NCBI GenBank assembly: GCA_965248905.1
Contig: CBDFKS010000006.1
Span: 248,001-312,000, forward strand
Reading direction: 5' to 3'
From: CBDFKS01 sp965248905
GTDB taxonomy: Bacteria > Chloroflexota > Dehalococcoidia > Lucifugimonadales > JAGWBF01
Length of the DNA: 64,000 nucleotides
Below the pieces are notes generated by a model. It worked only from the letters and a program-made list of their open reading frames with translations. It had not been told where the DNA came from and ran no database searches. Below are positions 46,628-54,931 of the stretch, one piece after another (position 1 is the first letter of the stretch; every line of letters starts with the position of its first letter). The translations under genes were made by a program, and so were the position numbers.

Positions 46628-46822
46628 TTACAAATTGCGCCAAGCTTCGTCTTCCTCGGGTTTTAGCCAGTCTCTTCTCAGCGACGACTCACTAACCATG
46701 GCTACTTCAGCCTTCTGAGTCAAATTCTTGGCTTGCAAAGCGCGCACGAAATCCAGCACTTCCTCCAGGAAGGTGTCGGGCATTTTATCCATCTCTTCCA
46801 AAATCAACTGCCTCAGCGTCAT
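46628..46822 (-). CDS. DUF2281/antitoxin-like small protein without a toxin
   Basis: 64 residues from ATG 46822, with GGAG 5 bases upstream; the longer start at 46870 is less likely. The N-terminal helix pair (LRQLILEEMDKMPDTFLEEVLDFVRAL) and the C-terminal signature SLRRDWLKPEEDEAW are those of DUF2281-type proteins, which often act as antitoxins of type II toxin-antitoxin pairs (the C-terminal DWL.PEEDEAW binds the toxin). A toxin would be expected downstream, but a MITE end lies there instead. Probably an orphan. Confidence 0.7.
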   Translation of the reverse strand: MTLRQLILEEMDKMPDTFLEEVLDFVRALQAKNLTQKAEVAMVSESSLRRDWLKPEEDEAWRNL

Positions 46823-46897
46823 GTTTTCTCCGCAGTGACTCCGAATTTTGACGACCTTTTTAACTTTCAAAATCTAAGATGACTCTTAAGCAGTATA

Positions 46898-49024
46898 TCA
46901 CCTGCTAATCACCACCAACGCATCCAAAGCTTTTACTCCTTGACCCTTGGGCAGCACTGCCAGCGGGTTGATATCCAGCTCCGTTAATCTATCGTCCAGG
47001 TTCATTGCCAAGGTGGATACCCGCATCAATGTATCCAGTAGGGCATCCACATCCGCAATCGGTCGCCCCCGGAAGCCACGGAGAATCTCCGAGCCCTTCA
47101 CCTCGTCGACCATCTCCAGGGCGTCTCGCTTAGTAATCGGGCAAACCCGCATCGCTATGTCCTGATACAGCTCCACGAAAATGCCACCCACGCCGTACAA
47201 CAGAACAGGACCGAACTGGGAGTCTCGGGACACTCCGACGATCACCTCAGTGCCACCCTCTACCATCTCCTGTACCAGCACACCCATGACCTCTGCATTG
47301 GGAAAGCTCTCACTTGCGTTGCCCGTTATCCCGTCGTAGGCCTGCCGCAGCTCTGCTTCATTTCGTACGCCGACACGTACCAGCCCAGCCTCAGTCTTGT
47401 GCAAGATGTCGGGGGACTCCACCTTTAGTACTACCGGATAGCCTATGTCCCTGGCCGCGGAAGCAGCTTCCTCCCAGGTGGAAGCCCGCTGCTCACGAGT
47501 ACTGGGAATATCCCATTGGGAGAGCAACTTCTTGGCTTCGTACTCTGTAAGAGTTAGACGACCTTGAGCCGAAAGCCGCTCTACTTCCTCCTTCTGATCC
47601 GGTGACATACTCGAAGGTGGAGTCGGCTTATCCTTCAGAAAATCCTTTCGTCGATGGTGATATTCGAACAGGCCTCTGATACCCCGGGCCAGCTCACCGG
47701 GCTGGTAGAACAGGGGAACTCGGGCCTCTTTCAGTGCCTGAAGTCCTTCTGTGGCCGACCGTCTTCCAACCCACAGAAAAGCGACGGGCTTGGATGTGTT
47801 GTTTCGAAGCTCTATAACCTGCTGAGCCTGGCTGTCACCCATACCGCTGGCCACTACCAGAGCACCCACCTCGGGTTCGTTGACCATCAGCTCCATAATG
47901 CGAGAAAGGGACTCCGTGTTGGCAAGACCGGTGACATCCGCGGGATTTGCGGCCCATCCGAAGCCTTTTAGAATGTCATTCAGCCCGGACTCGGCTGACT
48001 CAGTAAGCTCAGGCAGGTACAGGCCCATCTCCCCGCACCGGTCGGCAGCGAGGGAGCTGATGCCTCCAGAGTGGGACACCACCCCCAGGCCCTTCGCGGA
48101 AGGCTCGGGACTATAGGCCAGAAGCTGAGATATCTCCAGCAGCTCTTCGTAGTCCGCCGCTCGAAGGACACCGTACTGCTTGAAGACGGCGTCATGCACG
48201 GCATCGGAGCCCGTCAGGGCAGCGGTGTGAGACCTGGCGGCCTTTGAACCCACGTCCGACCGGCCAACCTTGATAACCACGATGGGCTTGCCTCGCTCTT
48301 GGGCCAAAGCTGCCACATCAAGAAACTTACGGGCGTCCTTGAACCCCTCTATAAAGCAGGTAATCACCTTCGTATCAGGGTCGTCCAGAAGATATCGGAT
48401 GAAATCCGATGATTCCAGATCGGCCTCATTGCCAGTACTGATAATGTAGGTATATCCGATTCCCCGCTCGACAGCTCTACTTAGTAGGGGTCCGAAGGAG
48501 TTACCGCCACTTTGAGAGACCAGGGCCAGGGGCCCGCTAAGACCCTCGCTGTCCAGAGCGGAAGAGGAGGCCCAGATGTTGTCCTTAACGTTAGCCACGC
48601 CCAACGTGTTGGGGCCGCAGACTCGCACCCCGGACTGGCGGGCGAACTCACCTAGCTGACGCTGTAGGTCGCCCCTATCCTCGGTCCCTCTTTCGGCAAA
48701 CCCGGCGGAGATGACGACGGCAGAGCCTGCCCCTTTTTCCGCACAGTCCTCCAGCACACCCATCACGCGGTCGTAAGAAACGATTACCGCCACCAAGTCC
48801 GGGCTCTCCGGTAGGTCCTTGAGGCTGGGATAGCACTTCACTCCCATAAGCTCATCGTATCTGGGATTTACGGGATACACATTCACGTTGGGAGAGGCCT
48901 TGAGGACAGACCGAAGAAAGCGACCTCCGTACTGCATCCGTGATGTTGCGCCCACGATAGCGATGGATTTGGGGTTCAGCATTCGATGAATCGAGCCCAT
49001 TGCCTGATCGGCGACAGTTACCAT
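46898..49024 (-). CDS. Acyl-CoA synthetase (NDP-forming), fused alpha-beta type
   Basis: 708 residues from ATG 49024 with GGAGG 8 bases upstream. Order: CoA-binding domain (NPKSIAIVGATSRMQYGGRFLRSVL), succinyl-CoA-ligase-like domains (LALVSQSGGNSFGPLL; GRSDVGSKAARSHTAALTGSDAVHDAVFKQYG with the likely phospho-His), and from about 480 an ATP-grasp domain (LTEYEAKKLLSQWDIPSTREQ, VVLKVESPDILHKTEAGLVRVGV, PVLLYGVGGIFVELYQDIAMRVCPI). Such ADP-forming enzymes make ATP from acetyl-CoA or other acyl-CoA, or activate acids. Substrate unknown. Confidence 0.9.
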   Translation of the reverse strand: MVTVADQAMGSIHRMLNPKSIAIVGATSRMQYGGRFLRSVLKASPNVNVYPVNPRYDELMGVKCYPSLKDLPESPDLVAVIVSYDRVMGVLEDCAEKGAGSAVVISAGFAERGTEDRGDLQRQLGEFARQSGVRVCGPNTLGVANVKDNIWASSSALDSEGLSGPLALVSQSGGNSFGPLLSRAVERGIGYTYIISTGNEADLESSDFIRYLLDDPDTKVITCFIEGFKDARKFLDVAALAQERGKPIVVIKVGRSDVGSKAARSHTAALTGSDAVHDAVFKQYGVLRAADYEELLEISQLLAYSPEPSAKGLGVVSHSGGISSLAADRCGEMGLYLPELTESAESGLNDILKGFGWAANPADVTGLANTESLSRIMELMVNEPEVGALVVASGMGDSQAQQVIELRNNTSKPVAFLWVGRRSATEGLQALKEARVPLFYQPGELARGIRGLFEYHHRRKDFLKDKPTPPSSMSPDQKEEVERLSAQGRLTLTEYEAKKLLSQWDIPSTREQRASTWEEAASAARDIGYPVVLKVESPDILHKTEAGLVRVGVRNEAELRQAYDGITGNASESFPNAEVMGVLVQEMVEGGTEVIVGVSRDSQFGPVLLYGVGGIFVELYQDIAMRVCPITKRDALEMVDEVKGSEILRGFRGRPIADVDALLDTLMRVSTLAMNLDDRLTELDINPLAVLPKGQGVKALDALVVISR

Positions 49025-49413
49025 ATAGAAACCTCCAAGGGGTAATGACCATGGCCCGGTGCCAAGGTCGGGGGTATTCTAGCGGATTGGTATGGGCGAC
49101 GCAACTGAGCTTCCTGTCGGGTATCGAGCCTCAACTTTAAATAGATGAAGCTATTAGGCGCTGTCCCTAGTACCCATACCTCATAAGGGTGAGCCCCCGT
49201 ATAGGCCATGGCTTCCATTTAATATATAAGGTGATAGCTGCCGGGCGTTTGGGTGGGAACACCCTCCCGTCTCAGCCACGCCCACTGTATTATTCAATAA
49301 AGCTAATGCAAAGTAGATCAACTCTGAATGTGGATGGTCAAATCGCCGAGTCATTATTTATATTCATCCTTGACCCGGCACAAGACATCAGACTTGGATG
49401 GGAGGTTGGTTGA
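49025..49413. other. Gene-free region between divergent genes
   Basis: About 389 bp. GGGTGGGAACACCC near 49250 could form a small hairpin, but I recognise no riboswitch class or repeat. It should hold promoters of the synthetase and the response regulator. Confidence 0.4.
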
Positions 49414-49773
49414 TTGGAAAAGGTCCTAATAGTAGATGACCAGGCAGTTTTCTGCCACATGGCCCGGGAAATATTCAGTAATTGCCCGCAATTTTCAGTC
49501 GTTGGTGAAAGCTACGGTGCCCAGGAGGCTATGGAGCTCATTAATGAGCTCGACCCCGATATCGTCCTGATGGATGTAGAGATGGACGGGATCAATGGAC
49601 TAGAGGCAACTCATCTGATCCGAAACCGATTCCCTGCGGTGCAGGTTGTGCTCATGAGCATCTACGATGAAAAAGAATACAGCCGGTTAGCCATAACAGT
49701 AGGTGCGCGAGCCTTCATACCAAAGAAGGATTTCACTGCTCCGATGTTACAGCAGATCATGAACCAGGAGTGA
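49414..49773 (+). CDS. Single-domain response regulator (CheY-like)
   Basis: 119 residues from TTG 49414, with GGGAGG 8 bases upstream. Receiver domain only: acidic pair VDDQ (residues 7-9), phospho-acceptor Asp in LMDVEMDGINGLEA (near 52), VLMSIYDEKEYS and the switch Lys in GARAFIPKKDF. There is no output domain, so it must act by protein contact or in a phosphorelay. No histidine kinase is adjacent. Confidence 0.88.
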   Translation: MEKVLIVDDQAVFCHMAREIFSNCPQFSVVGESYGAQEAMELINELDPDIVLMDVEMDGINGLEATHLIRNRFPAVQVVLMSIYDEKEYSRLAITVGARAFIPKKDFTAPMLQQIMNQE

Positions 49774-49929
49774 CTAAGTGATCAATGGAGTCCGGGCCCT
49801 GGTCTTAGTGTGAGCTAATTATGGTGTGCACTCCATGGTATGGTTGGGGGTTACCCCCATGGATATGTCTAATTCTGGCTGGGATAATTAGAACGCATTA
49901 AGTTAGGAACACCAATTCGAGGTGGTGAT

Positions 49930-50268
49930 ATGATCAACTCTGAGAACAATTACGTAGCGAGCACTCCTCATCAGTCGTCGCCGACGCTTTTGAGGCGACG
50001 GTTGTCTATATCGCTGCTCACGGCAGTTGCGCTGCTCACTCTGGTTTTGGCTTCTCTGAGCCAGATGGCATTTACAGGCCCTGTCCCCCAAGAAATCGTC
50101 ACCAGCGGGTCAGTGGCGGCATCCACCAATGATGCGGACGTATCTCCAGCATCTTCTGATACTTTCCTATCTCCTCATGGCTCAAACGAGCAGACTGGTA
50201 TCTCCCATACAGCCAATGAACTCTCTTACTTGCCCTCAAAAGGCGGCCTGACTACTCCCATAGCGTAA
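49930..50268 (+). CDS. Small exported or membrane-anchored protein of unknown function
   Basis: 112 residues from ATG 49930, preceded by GAGGTGG. A basic stretch (LLRRRLSIS) is followed by one hydrophobic helix (LLTAVALLTLVLASLSQMAF), then a Ser/Thr/Asn-rich tail with no Cys. Topology suits an uncleaved signal anchor or secreted peptide. No family recognised; the low-complexity tail limits confidence. Confidence 0.55.
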   Translation: MINSENNYVASTPHQSSPTLLRRRLSISLLTAVALLTLVLASLSQMAFTGPVPQEIVTSGSVAASTNDADVSPASSDTFLSPHGSNEQTGISHTANELSYLPSKGGLTTPIA

Positions 50269-50392
50269 CTTCCGGGCTAACCTATCTCCATTTCAACACG
50301 GGAATCACTCTCCGGTACTCCCACTGAGTCCTCATGGGCCACAGTTTGCCTAAACGTCTCAACCCCACCGAAGTACCTCTCTTCCTCACCCT

Positions 50393-50420
50393 TTGCCCCA
50401 ATCTGGAAACATAGTATAAT
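50393..50420 (+). promoter_or_regulatory. Promoter of the selenoprotein operon
   Basis: TTGCCC (50393-50398), a 16-bp spacer and the perfect -10 TATAAT (50415-50420), about 55 bases before the ATG at 50475. No other candidate was seen in the gap after 50268. Confidence 0.6.
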
Positions 50421-50474
50421 TCCTGTGTCTCGTCTGGTATCTGATTGAAATGCAGGAAAGGGGGCCAGAACACT

Positions 50475-51011
50475 ATGGTCTCTGCGGACAAAATAGTGCT
50501 TCTTGATCCGTCAGCCGAAGACGTGCCTGAAGAGCACGCGCTGGCCAAGCGTATCAATTCACTCAAAGGCGCCACTATCGGGCTCGTAGACAATACCAAG
50601 CACAACTCGGACCTCTTCCTCAGGCAAGTAGGAGACGAGCTTCAACAGCGCTATGGGGTCTCCAAGGTAGTTTACGTCCGAAAGGCCAACGCCAGCACTC
50701 CCGCGCCACCCGAGCTGCTGGATCAGGTCGTGAGGCCTTCCGATGCGGTGATTCACGCGGTAGCCGATTGAGGCTCCTGCACAGCGTGGGGTCTCCACGA
50801 CGGAATAGAAACTGAGAAAAGGGCCGTACCATCAGTGACGGTCATAACAAGCGCGTTTACCCGGCTAGCTAAAGCCCGGGGCGAGACCCTGGGAATGCCG
50901 GCCCACCCTGTAGTAGTAATACCTCATCCTCTAGCCAGCAAGAAGCAGGATGAGGTGGTCCAAATAGCTCACGATGCGTTAGAAGAGATAGTCAGCGCCA
51001 TCACGGCATGA
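50475..51011 (+). CDS. UGSC-family selenoprotein (TGA read as selenocysteine)
   Basis: 178 residues when the TGA at 50769-50771 is read as selenocysteine (residue 99). The frame stays open for 79 codons beyond the TGA to a second TGA (51009-51011) and encodes normal protein: AVPSVTVITSAFTRLAKARG, LGMPAHPVVVIPHPLASKKQ, VVQIAHDALEEI. The residues around the TGA are VIHAVAD-Sec-GSC, the UGSC motif for which the family is named. A hairpin with the loop GGTCT follows 13 bases later. Upstream, ATIGLVDNTKHNSD and VVYVRKANAS complete an alpha/beta fold. Enzyme function is unknown; the Sec/Cys pair suggests a redox or thiol reaction. Start ATG 50475 is preferred; 50445 is the alternative. An ordinary call would stop at 108 residues. 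Confidence 0.9.
50785..50799 (+). ncRNA. Bacterial SECIS hairpin
   Basis: CGTGG and CCACG pair perfectly around the apical loop GGTCT. The stem starts 13 bases after the selenocysteine TGA, and the loop about 18 bases after it. The E. coli fdhF SECIS has the same GGUCU loop, which SelB contacts. A full structure may extend with the flanking bases. Confidence 0.85.
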
Positions 51012-51023
51012 GGTAAATGCCAG

Positions 51024-52088
51024 ATGACTCAACAGACAGGCCTAAAGGCTCGAAGGGTAGAGGCCACCAACTCCCTAGAGGCAATAAACGACCTATATTA
51101 CCAACGGAGCTGGACCGATGGCCTGCCCATCATACCTCCAACGGAAGACCGGGTCTGGAATATGGTCCGCACCTGCCGGAAGGACCCGGGCCAAGAGCTT
51201 GGAAAGATCGCTCCGGGTAACGGCACGGCGACCGTTGAAAAGGTAGCGATTAATGCGGTTATGGCAGGCTGTCAGCCCGACCATTTCCCCGTGGTGGTTG
51301 CGGCGATCGAGGCCATATGCCAAGAGCCGTTCAACGTCGGAGGCATCCAGGCCACCACCGGGGGTGCCGCTCCTCTGATAATAATCAATGGGCCAATCGC
51401 GGCTAGGCTCAACATAAATGCTGACACGGGCGCCTTCGGCCACGGCTACCGGGCCAACGCCACCATAGGTCGAGCCGTACGCCTCGTCATGCGGAATATC
51501 GGCAAGGCCATCCCCGGTGAGATGGACAAGTCGACCTTGGGCCATGCCGGAAAGTACACCATGTGCATCGCTGAGAACGAAGGCAGGAGTCCGTGGGAAC
51601 CGTTACATGTGGAGCGGGGCTACCCTCCAGACTCTAGCACCGTAACGGTAGTGGGAGTAACGGGTGCAATTCAGCTCAGCGAGATGACTGCTTCATCGGG
51701 GTTGGAGGTGCTGAACACCTTTTGCGACTCGCTAACCTTACCGGCAACCTTTACCCACTACATTATCGGCCGGCATAACCCGGTAATGCTAGTATTGGGC
51801 CCGGAACACGCCAGCGAGATGGCCGCCGACGGCTTGAGCAAGTCAGACGTCAAGCGATACATTTTCGAGAACGCACGCATGGCTGTGGGTCGGATGCGAG
51901 ACCGGGGATACTGGTCTAGCCGCACCTGGCCTGAATGGGTCGCCGCCGAGGACGACAGCTACATGGTCCCGCCCGTTTCAGACCCCGAGGACATCATAAT
52001 CGTAGTTGCGGGCGGAGACGGCAGACATTCGGCATGGCTGCCCACCTGGCCTGCAACCAAACCAGTGACCGTTCCTATAGAGCTCTAA
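51024..52088 (+). CDS. Protein of unknown function co-transcribed with the UGSC selenoprotein
   Basis: 354 residues, starting 12 bp after the selenoprotein stop. No family that I can name with confidence. Visible features: an N-terminal DLYYQRSWTDGLPIIPPTED, a long Ala/Gly/Ile-rich segment (VAINAVMAGCQPDHFPVVVAAIEA, GGIQATTGGAAPLIIINGPI), conserved-looking NADTGAFGHGYRANATIGRA and RPWSPL-like loops, and a C-terminal beta unit (DIIIVVAGGDGRHSAWLPTWP). Cysteines are few (CRKDP, MAGCQ, MCIAE). No signal peptide or membrane helix. The operon position suggests that it uses or serves the selenoprotein. Ribosome-binding site AGGT is weak. Confidence 0.75.
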   Translation: MTQQTGLKARRVEATNSLEAINDLYYQRSWTDGLPIIPPTEDRVWNMVRTCRKDPGQELGKIAPGNGTATVEKVAINAVMAGCQPDHFPVVVAAIEAICQEPFNVGGIQATTGGAAPLIIINGPIAARLNINADTGAFGHGYRANATIGRAVRLVMRNIGKAIPGEMDKSTLGHAGKYTMCIAENEGRSPWEPLHVERGYPPDSSTVTVVGVTGAIQLSEMTASSGLEVLNTFCDSLTLPATFTHYIIGRHNPVMLVLGPEHASEMAADGLSKSDVKRYIFENARMAVGRMRDRGYWSSRTWPEWVAAEDDSYMVPPVSDPEDIIIVVAGGDGRHSAWLPTWPATKPVTVPIEL

Positions 52089-52098
52089 GGAAATAGCC

Positions 52099-52158
52099 CT
52101 CACTCCCAGCCCCTCTCCCAGTGTGGGAGAGGGGTGACCGAAGGTCGGGGTGAGGGTG
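52099..52158. repeat. GC-rich hairpin repeat in a convergent gap
   Basis: CCCCTCTCCC (52110-52119) pairs with GGGAGAGGGG (52125-52134); flanks CCCTCA and TGAGGG also pair. Same family as the sequence at 22946. It lies between the convergent operon end (52088) and fhs (52179) and may terminate both. Confidence 0.6.
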
Positions 52159-52178
52159 CGCGGGCGCCACAGCTATGC

Positions 52179-53813
52179 TCACAGGATTCCGACGATTTCG
52201 CCCTTCTCGTCAACATCGATCCTGAAGGCGTTGGGGGTTCGAGGTAGCGCTGGTAGGGTCCGTATCTCTCCCGCCAGCGGGTATACAAACCCGGCCCCAG
52301 CCGAGATTCGAAGTCCTGTAATCGGAAATGTATGACCTTGGGGACGTCCCAATAGCTTCGGGTCCGCCGATATTGAGGCATTGGTCTTGGCCATGCATAT
52401 GGGCAAAGCTCCCCATCCAAGCTCCGTGTACCTCCTGGCCTGGCGCAGGGCGCTTCGCTCCCAATTCACCTCTCCTGCCTCATAGATATTGCGTGCCAGG
52501 CTTTCCACCTTCTCCTCGATAGACGCCTCCAGCGGATAAAGATACCTCAGCTCAGAGGGTTGCTCACACGCCGATAGGACAGCCGCGCCCAGCTCTTCGG
52601 CCCCTTCGCCACCCTTGGAGAACACGTGGCTCTCAGCTACGCCGTGAGCCCCCGCCGCTAGAGCTGCTTTTTTAACCGCGTCAACCTCTTCGGGACTATC
52701 GTCGGGGAACCGGTTGATCGCCACCACCGCGGGGAGGCCGAAGAGCCCAACGACGCCAATGGCGTGCTCCATGTTGGCTATCCCCTTACGCAGCGCCTCA
52801 AGGTTCGGGGAGGTCAACTCCTTCAAAGCAGCGCCGCCATGCCATTTCAACGCCCTTACAGTCACCACCACGACTGCCGCGGAGGGCGGATATCCTCCTG
52901 ACCGGGTCTTGATGTGGACAAACTTTTCCAGTCCCAGGTCGGCGCCAAACCCTGCCTCCGTGACTACGATGTCACCACATCCCATAGCTAACCTGTCGGC
53001 CAGAATCGAGCTGCAGCCATGAGCGATGTTTCCGAATGGCCCGCTATGAACGAGGGCCGGCTGACCCTCCTGGGTCTGTACCAGATTGGGCTTCAGAGCG
53101 TCTTTCAGCAGCGCCATCATGGAGCCCACGGCGTTCAGGTCTGAAGCCGTTACGGGTTTGCCGTCTCTGGAGTACCCAACCAGCAGACGGCCAAGCCTGA
53201 CCCGAAGGTCATCATAGCCGGTGGACAGCGCAAGCACGGCCATGATTTCCGATGCCGCATCTATGTCGAAGCCGGTCTCTCGCAGGGGCCCATCGACTCT
53301 GCCATTGAGTCCAATTACGATGTTTCTGAGGGTCCTGTCCCCCGCGTTGGTGACCCGACGCCACTGCAGCCCCGAGGCATCCAGGTCCGGCGCTGTCTTA
53401 TGGTACACCGCCGCGTCGGCCAGAGCAGCCAGCAGGTTATGGGCCGAGGCTACCGCGTGGGCGTCGCCTGTAAAGTGCAGATTGATATTCGTGTCCGGCA
53501 GTACTCGTGACTGCCCACCCCCGGTGCCACCCCCCTTGATACCGAACACCGGCCCCATGGAGGGCTCTCTTATTGTTAGCACGGGACGTCTTCCCAGACG
53601 GGCCAGACCCTGCACCAGCCCGATGGAAGTGGTGGTCTTGCCTTCCCCCATGGGTGTAGGGGTCATCGCAGTCACTACTACAAGCTTGGCTTTGGAGTCA
53701 CCGGCTGGAAAAGACTCCAAAGGAACCTTCGCTATGTATCGGCCGTAAAGCTCTAGATCGTCGGCTTGAAGACCCAGGTCATCCGCCACATCAACAATAG
53801 GACGCACGGGCAC
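52179..53813 (-). CDS. fhs: Formate--tetrahydrofolate ligase
   Basis: 544 residues, slightly shorter than usual (about 556). The P-loop is TPTPMGEGKTTTSIGLVQGL near residue 51; REPSMGPVFGIKGGGTGGGQ and LNGRVDGPLRETGFDI are family signatures, as are GPFGNIAHGCSSILAD and EAGFGADLGLEKF. It makes 10-formyl-THF from formate, THF and ATP. No other one-carbon genes are nearby. Start is GTG 53813 or GTG 53807; AGGGGG overlaps the first, so the second may be the true start. Confidence 0.95.
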   Translation of the reverse strand: MPVRPIVDVADDLGLQADDLELYGRYIAKVPLESFPAGDSKAKLVVVTAMTPTPMGEGKTTTSIGLVQGLARLGRRPVLTIREPSMGPVFGIKGGGTGGGQSRVLPDTNINLHFTGDAHAVASAHNLLAALADAAVYHKTAPDLDASGLQWRRVTNAGDRTLRNIVIGLNGRVDGPLRETGFDIDAASEIMAVLALSTGYDDLRVRLGRLLVGYSRDGKPVTASDLNAVGSMMALLKDALKPNLVQTQEGQPALVHSGPFGNIAHGCSSILADRLAMGCGDIVVTEAGFGADLGLEKFVHIKTRSGGYPPSAAVVVVTVRALKWHGGAALKELTSPNLEALRKGIANMEHAIGVVGLFGLPAVVAINRFPDDSPEEVDAVKKAALAAGAHGVAESHVFSKGGEGAEELGAAVLSACEQPSELRYLYPLEASIEEKVESLARNIYEAGEVNWERSALRQARRYTELGWGALPICMAKTNASISADPKLLGRPQGHTFPITGLRISAGAGFVYPLAGEIRTLPALPRTPNAFRIDVDEKGEIVGIL

Positions 53814-53847
53814 CCCCTGCTAAAGGATATATGAGGCAAATTGAGAC

Positions 53848-54888
53848 TTAGTTGCCGGTCTTTTCGTAGATCTGAATACGTTGCCGGCAGCTATCCAAGA
53901 CATAAATCTTGCCTTGGGCATCTATCTTCACGTTGGTCGGTCCCCAGAACAGTTTCTCTACGCTCGCCGACTGGTCACGAAGGTAGTCGTCGGAAGAGTC
54001 CACCTCAGGCTCCATGTCGGACTTCAATCGTTCTTCAAGCTCATCCTGGTTAGAGATAAAGTAGTCCTTAGCCCACTTGGATAACCCCGACTCACCCATG
54101 AATTTGGCGATGAATTTCCCGTTAACGTCAAACACCTGGACCCGCTCGTTGCCCCAGTCCGCCACATAGATGTTGCCTTCACTGTCGACGGCGACTCCCG
54201 CGGGCCTGTTGAACTCCCCGTCGCCTCCGCCGGAAGAGCCCAAGGTCAACAGGAAATTGCCGTTGCTATCGAACTTCTGTATACGGTCATTGCGCCAGTC
54301 AGCCACGTACACGTTTTCCGAATGGTCGATGGCAATCCCCCATGGAACGTTAAACTCTCCATCTCCAGAGCCTGAACGGCCCCATCCACTTAGGTATCTC
54401 CCATCTTTAGTGTATTTCTGGATACGGCAATTCATGCCGTCTACAACTAGCAGATTCTCATCCGAATCGAAGACGATACCGGCCGGCCGGTCGAACTCGC
54501 CATCTCCCGCTCCCTGCACACCCCATTTTCTGAGGAACTCCCCATCCTTGCTGAATATGGAGATGCGATGAAGGGCTTCGTCGGATACGTAGAGGTTACC
54601 CTCTCCGTCGACGGCGATGCCTGTAGGCCACATCATCTGGCCATCCGCGGTGCCACCATAGCTGAATTCTCCCAGATAGTCTTCGTCCAGAGTGCACATA
54701 GTGATGCGCTTCCATTCAGCTACCGTCTCCGATTCGGCCCCCCCACGATTCAGAACATAGATAATGCCATTAAGACCGAATACCATATCCACCGGCCCCT
54801 TGAAGCCGCGGCCGTTGTTGGCGTCCACACCTATGGTATTGCTGTATCTATATGGAGCTATGGTAATCATATTCTTCGCCTTACTCAA
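53848..54888 (-). CDS. NHL-repeat beta-propeller protein
   Basis: 346 residues. At least five NHL repeats follow the pattern P.GIAVD..GN.YV.D...HRI..F..DG.FL..WG..G.GDGEF, from about residue 80 to 220, and a last one near the C-terminus (GPTNVKIDAQGKIYVLDSCRQRIQIYEKTG). An acidic insert (LEERLKSDMEPEVDSSDDY) breaks the propeller. No signal peptide, so it seems cytosolic; similar proteins scaffold or bind other molecules. Ends 36 bp before fhs. Confidence 0.85.
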   Translation of the reverse strand: MSKAKNMITIAPYRYSNTIGVDANNGRGFKGPVDMVFGLNGIIYVLNRGGAESETVAEWKRITMCTLDEDYLGEFSYGGTADGQMMWPTGIAVDGEGNLYVSDEALHRISIFSKDGEFLRKWGVQGAGDGEFDRPAGIVFDSDENLLVVDGMNCRIQKYTKDGRYLSGWGRSGSGDGEFNVPWGIAIDHSENVYVADWRNDRIQKFDSNGNFLLTLGSSGGGDGEFNRPAGVAVDSEGNIYVADWGNERVQVFDVNGKFIAKFMGESGLSKWAKDYFISNQDELEERLKSDMEPEVDSSDDYLRDQSASVEKLFWGPTNVKIDAQGKIYVLDSCRQRIQIYEKTGN

Positions 54889-54931
54889 TGATTAATGAAT
54901 CATGGAAACCGCTCGACACACGTGCGTCCAA

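Noticed and set aside
49240..49300. Possible riboswitch near GGGTGGGAACACCC
   Set aside because: Does not match any riboswitch consensus I know; only a small hairpin.
50445..50771. 108-residue protein ending at TGA 50769-50771
   Set aside because: Truncated view of the selenoprotein; coding continues in frame and a SECIS-like hairpin follows the TGA.
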